DNA of 64,000 nt, taken from Pedobacter sp. WC2423. GTDB taxonomy: Bacteria; Bacteroidota; Bacteroidia; Sphingobacteriales; Sphingobacteriaceae. Position numbers and translations under genes: made by a program. The DNA lies in NCBI RefSeq assembly GCF_040822065.1, contig NZ_CP162005.1:4960001-5024000 (forward strand), written 5' to 3'. Below are positions 17,961-26,018 of the stretch, piece after piece. The first letter of the stretch is position 1. Every line of letters begins with the position of its first letter. The notes below the pieces were generated by a model that searched no databases, was not told the DNA's origin, and saw nothing but the letters and a program-made list of their open reading frames with translations.

Positions 17961-17968
17961 TAACTTTG
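17961..17968 (+). promoter_or_regulatory. Candidate -7 element (TAACTTTG) upstream of uppS
   Basis: Exact TAnnTTTG match 61 bp before the uppS ATG, inside a 146-bp gap. No clear -33 partner. A near match (CATATTTG) lies at 18013-18020, 9 bp before the start codon, and may be the real element. Confidence 0.35.
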
Positions 17969-18029
17969 AAGCTTTCTAACCTGCCATTCTTCAGTATGTT
18001 AGACATTTTAGCCATATTTGCACAAATAA

Positions 18030-18770
18030 ATGGGATTTAAAGAACAAATCGATACCAGCCGCTTACCGGAACACATCGCTATTATTATGGATGGGAATGG
18101 AAGATGGGCTAAAAATCAAGGTAAATTCAGGTCTTTCGGTCACGAAAGCGGCGTAATATCTGTAAAAGATATTGTAGAGGGGTGTGCGGATATTGGTGTA
18201 AAATACCTGACGATCTATGCTTTTTCTACGGAGAACTGGAACAGGCCTATAGATGAAGTCAATGCTTTGATGGAATTGCTGATTGCTACAATCAACAATG
18301 AAACAGATACCCTGAACAAAAATAACATCAGGCTGAATGCCATTGGTGATATCGCCTCTTTGCCTCAGCAGTGTATTGATGATTTAAAAAGTGCAATGGA
18401 AAAGACTGCTGGAAATACCACTTGTACTTTGACTCTTGCTTTGAGTTACAGTGCGAAATGGGAGATTCTGGAGGCTGCAAAAAAACTTGCATTGTTAGTA
18501 CAGGATGGTAAAATTAAGGTGGATGAGATTGATGAGGCACAGTTTTCTTCTCAATTAACTACTGTAAATATGCCAGATCCTGAATTAATGATCCGTACCA
18601 GTGGTGAGCATCGGGTAAGTAATTTTCTGCTCTGGCAGATGGCTTACAGCGAACTGTATTTTACGGAAACTTTATGGCCTGACTTCAGAAGAGAAGACCT
18701 TTTTGAAGCTATTGTAGACTACCAAAAGCGCGAACGTCGCTTCGGTAAAATTAGTGAACAGTTGAACTAA
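18030..18770 (+). CDS. uppS: Undecaprenyl diphosphate synthase (isoprenyl transferase)
   Basis: cis-Prenyltransferase that makes the undecaprenyl carrier for peptidoglycan and O-antigen. The catalytic Asp21 lies in IIMDGNGRWA (18-27), followed by the GHESG segment. The C-terminal RTSGEHRVSNFLLWQMAYSE region carries the diphosphate-binding Arg residues. 246 residues, normal. Directly upstream of bamA (63 bp). Confidence 0.97.
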   Translation: MGFKEQIDTSRLPEHIAIIMDGNGRWAKNQGKFRSFGHESGVISVKDIVEGCADIGVKYLTIYAFSTENWNRPIDEVNALMELLIATINNETDTLNKNNIRLNAIGDIASLPQQCIDDLKSAMEKTAGNTTCTLTLALSYSAKWEILEAAKKLALLVQDGKIKVDEIDEAQFSSQLTTVNMPDPELMIRTSGEHRVSNFLLWQMAYSELYFTETLWPDFRREDLFEAIVDYQKRERRFGKISEQLN

Positions 18771-18833
18771 TTTTACTTTTAACACTTTTTAACATGTGTT
18801 TAAATTAACTTAGCAACGTTTTTTAGAATGTAA

Positions 18834-21392
18834 ATGAAAAGAATATACCAACTCATATTATTGCTATTGATCGGCTCACCGGCAATGGCACAAATTGCCC
18901 GTCCAAAATCTAATCCTAATGCCCCCAGCTTAAAAGTCAGCGGTACGGATATGGATTATTTTCAGCCTAAAGAATATACGATAGGGGGAACTACTTTAAG
19001 TGGCGCCAAGTTTATTGATAAGGAAGTTATTATTACACTTTCCAAATTAATTAAAGGTGAAAAAATATTACTTCCAGGGGAGGCAACCTCCAACGCAATT
19101 AAAACACTATGGGCACAGGGATTGTTTGATGATATTGAACTTGATATCACTAAGATGGTTCTGGATACCGTTTATTTCGATATTAAAGTAGTTGAAAGAC
19201 CGCGTTTAAGTTCTTTTGAGCTGAACGGTCTGAGCAAATCTCAGAAAACGGATATTACCGAGAAATTGAATTCCAAATCAGGAAAGACGATTATCAACGA
19301 AAATACTTACAACAGTACAACGGGAATCATCAATAAATACCTGGCTGAAAAAGGTTATTTTTTTACGAAAGTAGACTATAAAACCAAGCCTGATCCGAAC
19401 ATGGAGAATGGGGTGGTTTTGCAGGTTTTTGTAGATAAAGGAAACAAGGTTAAAGTTCATGAGATCAATTTTACCGGTAACAAGGACTTCAAGGCTTCTA
19501 CTTTACGCAAGTATTTGAAGAAGACCAAGCAACAGGCTTTCTATAAAGTATTCGGCTCTGGTAAATTCAGTAAGGAGAAATATAAAGAGGATAAAGAAAA
19601 GCTGATTGCTAAAATGCAGGAAAAAGGTTACCGTGATGCGGTGATCATCAAGGATACCACTTACCTGTACAATAAAAAATCTGTTGGTGTTAAGATCGAT
19701 TTATACGAAGGTCCGAAATATTATGTTGGAAATATTACCTGGTCGGGAAATGCAAAATATGCAACCAAAGATCTTAATAAAGTATTGGGTATTGAGAAAG
19801 GTGAAGTTTTCAGTGAAGAGAAGTTAAATACTAAACTTCACGGTAATGGTGCAGAGAGTGATGACGTATCGAGCATTTATCTGAATGATGGTTACCTGAC
19901 TTTCAATGTGGAGCCTGTTCAGACAAAAATATATAATGATACTGTTGATTTGGAAGTAAGGATTTATGAAGGCCCTCAGTATACCAACAACAGGATTACT
20001 GTAAAAGGAAATACGATTACAAATGACAGGGTAGTTTTACGTGAGGTACGTACAAGACCAGGTGATAAGTTCTCTAAAGATTTACTGGTACGTACAGTAC
20101 GTGACCTTGGTCAGCTGGGTAACTTTGATGAGTCTAAAACGGTACCTACTCCAAAACCAAATCCTTCGGATGGTACGGTTGATATTGAATACGCTGTAGA
20201 AGAGAAACCTTCTGATCAGGTAGAATTATCTGGTGGTTTCGGTGGTGGCCGTATCATTGGTACGATTGGTTTAACTTTCAATAACTTCTCTTTAAGAAAT
20301 ATATTAAATCCAAAAGCTTACAAGCCTCTTCCAAAAGGTGATGGCCAGAAGCTGAGTCTTCGTGGTCAGACAAATGGTAAATACTACCAGTCTTACAGTT
20401 TCTCTTTCTCTGAGCCATGGTTAGGTGGAAAGAAGCCAGTCAGTTTCGGTTTAAGTGCATTTACGTCACTTTCTTCGAATGGTGTTGATGTTGGGCAGAC
20501 TGCACAGCGTATCCGCTTAAACGGTGTAACTGTAAGTTTAGGAAGAAGACTGAAATGGCCTGATAACTATTTCCAGATTTCACATGCGATCAATATGCAG
20601 CAGTATATCCTGAATAACTATCCTGGTTATTTGTTCAGCACGGGAACGTCTTATAACCTGAACTTAACACAGGAGATTAGCAGGGATTCAAGAAATTCAC
20701 CAATCTTCCCTACTGAAGGTTCTTATTTCAAATTTACTATACAGGCAACTCCTCCTTATTCGTTATTGAACAAAACTAACTATGCAACTGCATCAGATAA
20801 GCAACGCTATAAATTTACCGAATACCACAAATGGAAATTTGAGGGTCAGTGGTTCCAGAGGGTAATTGGTAAAATGGTTCTTAAAGGGCAGGCTCAGTTT
20901 GGTTTCTTAGGTTCTTATAACAATGCGGTTGGCCAGTCTCCATTTGAGAGATTTAAGCTGGGTGGTGATGGTATGCAGGGATTTGATTTCCTTCAGGGAT
21001 CTGAGATCATTACCATGCGTGGTTATGCGAATAGTGCAGTAACTCCTGCAACTGCAACAACCAGCGGACAGATTCAGACTGCAACAAATTCAGGAAGTCC
21101 GATCTATACTAAATATGTTATGGAATTAAGATATCCTGTTATTGCAAGTCAGCAGGCAACTGCGTATCTTGTGGGCTTTGCTGAGGGTGGTAATACCTGG
21201 AACAAGTTTTCAGATTATAATCCTTTTAATGTGAGAAGGTCTGCGGGTATTGGAGCCAGAATATTTTTACCGATATTTGGTATGCTGGGTATTGATTACG
21301 GATTTCCGTTTGATAACATTCCTGGTCAGGCTAATGGTGGTAAACAGAACTTCACTTTTAGTATTGCTCAGCAATTGGGTGGATTTAATTAA
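18834..21392 (+). CDS. bamA: Outer membrane protein assembly factor BamA
   Basis: 852 residues: a signal peptide (cleavage after AMAQ, about 20), about five POTRA repeats to residue ~440, then a 16-strand-type Omp85 barrel. The barrel includes a GLTFNNFSLRN entry, an EISRDSRNSPIFPTEGS strand (the Bacteroidota form of the DTR(D)N...PT.G motif) and a GDGMQGFDF segment near the VRGF/Y loop. It folds and inserts outer-membrane proteins. The two OmpH/Skp-like chaperone genes follow directly, which matches its client-delivery pathway. Confidence 0.96.
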   Translation: MKRIYQLILLLLIGSPAMAQIARPKSNPNAPSLKVSGTDMDYFQPKEYTIGGTTLSGAKFIDKEVIITLSKLIKGEKILLPGEATSNAIKTLWAQGLFDDIELDITKMVLDTVYFDIKVVERPRLSSFELNGLSKSQKTDITEKLNSKSGKTIINENTYNSTTGIINKYLAEKGYFFTKVDYKTKPDPNMENGVVLQVFVDKGNKVKVHEINFTGNKDFKASTLRKYLKKTKQQAFYKVFGSGKFSKEKYKEDKEKLIAKMQEKGYRDAVIIKDTTYLYNKKSVGVKIDLYEGPKYYVGNITWSGNAKYATKDLNKVLGIEKGEVFSEEKLNTKLHGNGAESDDVSSIYLNDGYLTFNVEPVQTKIYNDTVDLEVRIYEGPQYTNNRITVKGNTITNDRVVLREVRTRPGDKFSKDLLVRTVRDLGQLGNFDESKTVPTPKPNPSDGTVDIEYAVEEKPSDQVELSGGFGGGRIIGTIGLTFNNFSLRNILNPKAYKPLPKGDGQKLSLRGQTNGKYYQSYSFSFSEPWLGGKKPVSFGLSAFTSLSSNGVDVGQTAQRIRLNGVTVSLGRRLKWPDNYFQISHAINMQQYILNNYPGYLFSTGTSYNLNLTQEISRDSRNSPIFPTEGSYFKFTIQATPPYSLLNKTNYATASDKQRYKFTEYHKWKFEGQWFQRVIGKMVLKGQAQFGFLGSYNNAVGQSPFERFKLGGDGMQGFDFLQGSEIITMRGYANSAVTPATATTSGQIQTATNSGSPIYTKYVMELRYPVIASQQATAYLVGFAEGGNTWNKFSDYNPFNVRRSAGIGARIFLPIFGMLGIDYGFPFDNIPGQANGGKQNFTFSIAQQLGGFN

Positions 21393-21399
21393 TAGAGAA

Positions 21400-21927
21400 A
21401 TGAGAAAAATTATTTTAATCGGGGTTTTAGTTTTCGCAGGTTTTGGTGCTTTTGCACAGAAGTTCGCTTATGTTGATACAGAATATATCCTTAAGAACCT
21501 ACCTGAGTATAAGTCTTCACAGAACCAGCTGAATGTATTGTCTCAGCAGTGGCAAAAAGAGGTTGATGCCAACTTTACGGCGATTGACAAAATGTACAAG
21601 GCTTATCAGGCAGACCAGGTGTTACTGACTGATGACATGCGTAAGCGAAGAGAGAATGATATTATTGAGAAGGAAAAGGCTGCTAAGGAGTTTCAGCGCC
21701 AGAAGTTCGGCCCTGAGGGAGAGCTTTTCCAGACCAGGGCAAAGTTGCTTAAGCCTATTCAGGATAAAGTAACTGGTGTGATTGCTGATTTAGCCAAAAC
21801 AAAGTTCCTTGATTTTATCTTTGATAAGAGTAGTGAAGCGACAATGATGATTTACGCAAGCAGCAATTATGACCTGAGTAATGACGTTATTATCAGGTTG
21901 GGTTATAAACCAAACACCGTAAAGTAA
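21400..21927 (+). CDS. OmpH/Skp-family periplasmic chaperone
   Basis: 175 residues from the ATG at 21400, seven bases after the bamA stop; an upstream TTG-initiated frame that overlaps bamA is discarded. The signal peptide ends GAFAQ. The mature protein begins KFAYVDTEYILKNLPEY, the OmpH start, followed by a long charged coiled coil (about 35-110) and a C-terminal strand (FLDFIFDKSSE). Expected to hold unfolded outer-membrane proteins in the periplasm for BamA. Confidence 0.93.
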   Translation: MRKIILIGVLVFAGFGAFAQKFAYVDTEYILKNLPEYKSSQNQLNVLSQQWQKEVDANFTAIDKMYKAYQADQVLLTDDMRKRRENDIIEKEKAAKEFQRQKFGPEGELFQTRAKLLKPIQDKVTGVIADLAKTKFLDFIFDKSSEATMMIYASSNYDLSNDVIIRLGYKPNTVK

Positions 21928-21975
21928 AAACACACCTAAATAAATTTTAAAAAACAATTATTAAGAACAATAGAA

Positions 21976-22548
21976 ATGAGAAAGTTAATTAACGTATTTT
22001 TTGTGGCAGCTGGCCTTATGTTTACTGCTAATGTTGCTAGTGCTCAACAAAAAATTGCACATCTGGATTCTGAGGCTATTTTTGCTGTTATGCCAGAAGC
22101 AAAAACTGCATCAGCGACTTTAGAGACTCTTCAAAAACAAAAACAAGCTGAGATCGAAAAAATGAGAAGTGAGTACACTGTAAAGTATGAAGCAGCAGTT
22201 GCTAAAAACAAAACTTTGAGTGAGGCTAACAAAGAAACAGTTGGTAAAGAATTACAAGCTATGGGTGTTGAATTACAGGATATGGAAAAACGTATCGGTG
22301 AAGCAAGCCAAAAAGCTCAACAAGATATTGCTACTAAACAAGGTGAGTTATTAGCTCCTTTAAATGCTAAATTCCAAACTGCTGTTAAAGCTGTAGCCAG
22401 AGAAAAAGGTTTAGCTTATGTATTTGATAGTTCTGCACAGAATGGTGCAAACAATTTATTAGCCTGGGAAGGTGGTGACGATGTTACTGCTTTAGTTAAA
22501 GCTAAATTGGGTATCTCTGCTTCAGCAGTTGCTGCTCCTAAAAAATAG
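21976..22548 (+). CDS. OmpH/Skp-family periplasmic chaperone (second copy)
   Basis: 190 residues, signal peptide ending ASAQ, then KIAHLDSEAIFAVMPEAK, an Ala/Lys/Glu/Gln-rich coiled coil (about 45-130) and a short C-terminal strand region (LAYVFDSSAQN). The Ala-rich composition differs from the first copy, so the two are an old duplication. The strong terminator at 22571-22605 follows it. Confidence 0.93.
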   Translation: MRKLINVFFVAAGLMFTANVASAQQKIAHLDSEAIFAVMPEAKTASATLETLQKQKQAEIEKMRSEYTVKYEAAVAKNKTLSEANKETVGKELQAMGVELQDMEKRIGEASQKAQQDIATKQGELLAPLNAKFQTAVKAVAREKGLAYVFDSSAQNGANNLLAWEGGDDVTALVKAKLGISASAVAAPKK

Positions 22549-22570
22549 TATTTAAAAAATATTTAAATTG

Positions 22571-22605
22571 CGGCACCGGGTATTTCCCCGGTGCCGTTTT
22601 TTTTT
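22571..22605 (+). terminator. Intrinsic terminator after the OmpH pair
   Basis: A 10-bp GC-rich perfect stem (22571-22580 with 22587-22596), a 6-nt loop and nine T residues. The murI ATG lies only 3 bp after the T tract, so murI depends on read-through or on a promoter inside the upstream gene. Confidence 0.95.
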
Positions 22606-22608
22606 GTC

Positions 22609-23427
22609 ATGATAAATAAGAAGTCTATTGGTGTTTTTGATTCGGGTTATGGTGGCTTGACTGTGTTTGAGTCCATCGCGAAATCATTGCCTGATTATAA
22701 TTATATCTATTTCGGTGATAATGCAAGAGCTCCTTATGGGGACCATTCTTTTGAGACGATTTATCAGTATACGCTGGAATGTGTGGAGTGGTTATTTGCG
22801 CAGGGTTGCCCGCTGGTGATTCTGGCTTGTAATACGGCTTCGGCAAAGGCGTTGCGTACGATTCAGCAAAAGGTATTACCGGTGAAGTATCCGGGGTATC
22901 GTGTATTGGGGGTTATCCGGCCTACGGCAGAGGTCATTGGTAATTATACGGATTCAAATACGATCGGGGTAATGGGAACAAGGGGAACGGTTAATTCTGA
23001 TTCTTATCCGATAGAGATCCATCATCAGTTTCCTTCATTAAATGTAGTTCAGCAGAGTTGCCCGATGTGGGTTCCGCTGATTGAGAATAATGAGCATGGG
23101 GGCGCTGGAGCGGATTATTTTGTGAAGGAATATATTGATGAATTGTTGACAAAGGCGGGGGATATTGACGCGATATTACTGGCTTGTACGCATTATCCGT
23201 TGTTAGTGCCTAAGATAAGAGCTTATTTGCCGGATGGGATAAGATTGGTTGCTCAGGGAGATATTGTTGCTGAGAGCCTGGTTGATTACTTAAACAGGCA
23301 TCCTGAGATAGAGCGGGTGTTGACGAAGGAGGGATCTATGAGGTTTTATACAACGGGGGATAGTAAGGTGTTTGATCAGTGTGCTTCGATATTTTTTTCA
23401 AGAGAGGTGGTTTCAGAGAAAGTATAA
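22609..23427 (+). CDS. murI: Glutamate racemase
   Basis: Makes D-glutamate for peptidoglycan. The N-terminal DSGYGGLTV motif carries the family Asp/Ser. Both catalytic Cys residues are visible, in the ACNTASAKAL and LACTHYPLL motifs. 272 residues from the ATG at 22609; the GTG at 22591 falls inside the terminator stem and is rejected. Last gene of the envelope cluster, followed by the long hairpin at 23448-23534. Confidence 0.97.
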   Translation: MINKKSIGVFDSGYGGLTVFESIAKSLPDYNYIYFGDNARAPYGDHSFETIYQYTLECVEWLFAQGCPLVILACNTASAKALRTIQQKVLPVKYPGYRVLGVIRPTAEVIGNYTDSNTIGVMGTRGTVNSDSYPIEIHHQFPSLNVVQQSCPMWVPLIENNEHGGAGADYFVKEYIDELLTKAGDIDAILLACTHYPLLVPKIRAYLPDGIRLVAQGDIVAESLVDYLNRHPEIERVLTKEGSMRFYTTGDSKVFDQCASIFFSREVVSEKV

Positions 23428-23447
23428 AGGGGGAGGGGATTCTCGGG

Positions 23448-23534
23448 AAAAACAAAAAACAGACCACCCTATTCCAGCCGACGTTCATGAAGAATGAACA
23501 ATGTCTGGAATAGGGTGGTCTGTTTTTTGTTTTT
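23448..23534. terminator. Long bidirectional hairpin (30-bp perfect stem)
   Basis: 23448-23477 is the exact reverse complement of 23505-23534. The 27-nt loop holds an inner hairpin, GTTCAT(GAAGA)ATGAAC. The stem is bordered by an A tract before and a T tract after, so it can end transcription from both sides. It is much longer than a routine terminator; compare 45473-45558 and 27766-27875. Confidence 0.9.
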
Positions 23535-23565
23535 ATCCTCCAAGGTTTGGTAGGGTTGGGAAGGT

Positions 23566-23640
23566 TTATAACTGGATGGCTTGGTTAGTTGGATAGTTTG
23601 ATTGGATGATTAGTGGTTTGGATAACTGGGTTAGCTTATT
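23566..23640. repeat. Low-complexity TTGGAT/TTGGTT-type sequence
   Basis: A run of imperfect 6-9 nt units built from TTGGAT, TTGGTT and GGATAACT, on one strand only. It shares the words TGGATGGCT, GCTTGGTT and GGATAACT with 45630-45745, and both runs follow a long hairpin. No open frame crosses it. The rest of the 23428-23861 gap holds only the hairpin and AT-rich sequence before the next gene. Confidence 0.5.
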
Positions 23641-23861
23641 CCTTTTGTTGAGAGAATCGCTTCCGGCTGTTTGACCATCATATAGTGAACCTGTTCTGAG
23701 GATTCTTGCTTAGAATTTAAACTTTAATTTGGTACCGCAAAATCGTTGATTCATTATTAACTGGCAGGATGAAATTATAACTATACTAATTTCCCTCTCT
23801 TTACGCTTACTATTAATAACATAAATGGTTGATCATATACAAGTAAAAATAAATACGACTG

Positions 23862-24188
23862 ATGGCAAATGAAAACGAAAAAACGGTGGATAGACAATTT
23901 TGTCCGGTGTGTAAACAGGCGGTAGCGTTAGTCTCTTTACGATATCCGGATTATGTATGTAATGCATGTATTTCATCAGCAACTGATAAGCAGGGAAGGG
24001 CTGTCGTATTTTATAATTCAGATGTGTTCGGGCATGGGTGCGCCGGGCAATACAGGGATAATGGAGAAGGGTATCCTTCAAATGTTTGTTATATAAAGGG
24101 GGTAGAATGTGAGGCAAATGAGGCCTATATGGGAGGGATTGTAGTTACTCCCGGAATCAAAAAACCGATAGTCTTTCCTGGCTCATAA
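23862..24188 (+). CDS. Hypothetical small protein with a CxxC...CxxC zinc-ribbon pattern
   Basis: 108 residues, no signal peptide and no membrane segment. Cys pairs at about 14-17 (FCPVCK) and 32-35 (VCNAC) could bind one zinc. Two further Cys lie in the middle and one near residue 83. I do not recognise the family. The context is small unknown genes next to a CDC-like lipoprotein. The ATG at 23862 is the only sensible start. The minus-strand open frame opposite (23833-24117) has no family features and is dropped. Confidence 0.65.
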   Translation: MANENEKTVDRQFCPVCKQAVALVSLRYPDYVCNACISSATDKQGRAVVFYNSDVFGHGCAGQYRDNGEGYPSNVCYIKGVECEANEAYMGGIVVTPGIKKPIVFPGS

Positions 24189-24316
24189 TTGCTATCAGTT
24201 TCATCTCGAGTTTATCAATAGTTGTATCGATGGGAATATCAATAATTGTCTTATTAAGGAGTACCAATAATTTTCCCATTACACTAAACTCCAGATGAAA
24301 TCGATGGAATTAATAT

Positions 24317-24592
24317 TTAATAGCCTTGTATATATTTGTAAATTAGGATCGTTGCAGCAATAACTCCCCAGATGATACCCCAATATTGTAGTGGAATAAA
24401 ATAAAGATCGTGGACAGATTTTTTGTTTAATCTCAACCCGGTTATAAAAACCAGAGGAGCTGAACATAAAAGACAGTAAAGGAAAAGTTCAAGTCCTGCA
24501 TTTCCATTCTTGCCAAAGAAGAATATACCGATCAGAATAGTAGCAACTGGAATCAGAAGGGCTAGCGGACCCCATCCTTTGTAGATAATCAT
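24317..24592 (-). CDS. Hypothetical small membrane protein
   Basis: 91 residues with three likely membrane helices (about 8-27, 34-53 and 68-88) joined by short polar loops. Family not recognised. It is transcribed in the same direction as the larger membrane protein upstream (24664-25491), 71 bp away, so the two may form a unit. An in-frame open start at ATG 24592 is clear. Confidence 0.6.
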   Translation of the reverse strand: MIIYKGWGPLALLIPVATILIGIFFFGKNGNAGLELFLYCLLCSAPLVFITGLRLNKKSVHDLYFIPLQYWGIIWGVIAATILIYKYIQGY

Positions 24593-24663
24593 AGTATTTA
24601 ATTGTTTAAAATGATTTTATTTTTGAGATTTATTGTTGGATGCAATCTATTATTTTTTGTGAT

Positions 24664-25491
24664 TTATTGTTTGGCAGGATTTATCAGCTTGTCCATTAAA
24701 GACACGAAGCTTTTACCACTAAAAATCCCGTTAGTAGCTGTACTGAAAACTATGTTGTTTTCTTTATCATATAAACTGATTTTACTAATCCAATTATTTG
24801 CAGCAAAGTGATTCAGCTCTGATATCCTGATTTTTGCAGAATCGATGACCAGGTGATCTCTGGTTACAATAATCTCTTTTGGCTGTACATTCAGGAAAGA
24901 TTGAGTGCCTGTAGCAAACAGCTTTTTACCTAATGCTGTATCATAGTTGATGTATTGAAAAGTAATGCTCTTATTCGCTTCTAATTCTCTCAAAGCCTTC
25001 ATCACATAAAAATTCTCATGTTGAGTAGTTATAAAATCAATTGCTTTAAATACTTTAGGATAGCGGGCAGTTATGGTTTCCCAGTCTCCATCTTTTCTGG
25101 TTCGGAAGGCAATATTATTAGTTAAGAAAGTACGTCCTGAGCTAAATAAGTAGAGATCATCTAAATCCTCAAAAAGCTGTGTTTTACTTTGTCCGTTTCC
25201 TTCAGTTACGATCCCTTTCTCATATAAATAAAAAGTCTTGCCCTTACTCTGTTTGAGTGCCAGTAATAATATAACTAGTCCAAGTCCTATGATAAATGCA
25301 ATTACCCAGTAAAGTATGCTGATATCTCCTGAGAAATTCATCTTTCCCTCCTTGACTGCGACGATTGCGCCAAAATAAATGAAACCTGAAATAGTCAGGA
25401 ATAAAATAAATATAAAACTTGCGAAGTAAGTGAAGCCCTTTCCCGGATTATGTTTGCTATTTAAGGCACCTAGCTCTTGTGTCTGATTCAT
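24664..25491 (-). CDS. Hypothetical membrane protein, PH/DUF6585-like body
   Basis: 275 residues: a short polar N-terminus, two membrane helices (about 20-44 and 62-80), then a soluble domain of alternating strands. It starts YLYEKGIV and contains FEDLDDLYLFSSGR and an Arg-rich strand. The layout recalls the DUF6585 type of two-helix plus PH-like proteins; that resemblance is weak and from memory. No catalytic motif. It faces away from the CDC-like gene at 26019 across a 527-bp AT-rich gap. Confidence 0.65.
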   Translation of the reverse strand: MNQTQELGALNSKHNPGKGFTYFASFIFILFLTISGFIYFGAIVAVKEGKMNFSGDISILYWVIAFIIGLGLVILLLALKQSKGKTFYLYEKGIVTEGNGQSKTQLFEDLDDLYLFSSGRTFLTNNIAFRTRKDGDWETITARYPKVFKAIDFITTQHENFYVMKALRELEANKSITFQYINYDTALGKKLFATGTQSFLNVQPKEIIVTRDHLVIDSAKIRISELNHFAANNWISKISLYDKENNIVFSTATNGIFSGKSFVSLMDKLINPAKQ

Positions 25492-26018
25492 ATAAAATAT
25501 AAGTTATTTATTTCTAGTTAATTGCAGCTTAAGCACTGTTTTTAATATTTCAAAAAATTACTATTCTGCAAATTTTATACCACCATCCAGTAAAATAGTA
25601 TGCATTAATTTTATTAGACCTAAGGTGATAGCAAGCTTGTTTTGATGAGTTGTAGCTTTTAAAGCTGGATTTAATAATTCATAACAGATCATTTTAGTTT
25701 CTTTTTAATTGGTTTTTTTTATTAATTATTTTAGTTTAGTAAACAAATAATTAACACAAATATATGTTATTAGCTTATGATAAGATTTTTATTTACTTTT
25801 TAAATTAATTATTTTTCATTCATAATTGAGATTTCTTTTGTTTTTTTAGATTTCAGTTAAAGCCTGTTTTAGTTTAATGTGGCTGTAATCAATTCTCAAT
25901 GAATGTTTTAATTAATAAGCTTTTTGCTCTGAAAGCGATGAGATTAGGTATGTTAAATTGATTTATAGTGAAATACATCTGTCTTTGAAAACAATTATCT
26001 AAAATTTAACAAATACCT
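25492..26018. other. AT-rich intergenic region before the CDC-like/DUF5648 gene
   Basis: 527 bp, strongly AT-rich, without a credible open frame. It contains a 10-bp perfect inverted repeat (25722-25731 with 25745-25754) and, near its end, a promoter-like pair for the next gene (25957-25987). Confidence 0.5.
25957..25987 (+). promoter_or_regulatory. Candidate promoter for the CDC-like/DUF5648 gene
   Basis: ATTG at 25957-25960, a 19-bp spacer, then TGTCTTTG at 25980-25987, one mismatch from TAnnTTTG. The spacing fits the Bacteroidota -33/-7 pattern and leaves a leader of about 25 nt before the ATG at 26019. Confidence 0.4.

Noticed and set aside
21250..21399. Longer start for the first OmpH gene
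   Set aside because: It would overlap bamA by 140 bp and bury the signal peptide; ATG 21400 gives a normal exported protein.
22591..22608. GTG start for murI
   Set aside because: It lies within the terminator stem; the ATG at 22609 gives the conserved N-terminus.
23833..24117. 94-residue minus-strand frame
   Set aside because: Opposite the Cys-pair protein at 23862; no start signal or family pattern.
24602..24811. 69-residue hydrophobic plus-strand frame
   Set aside because: Antisense to the end of the 24664-25491 gene and AT-driven hydrophobicity.
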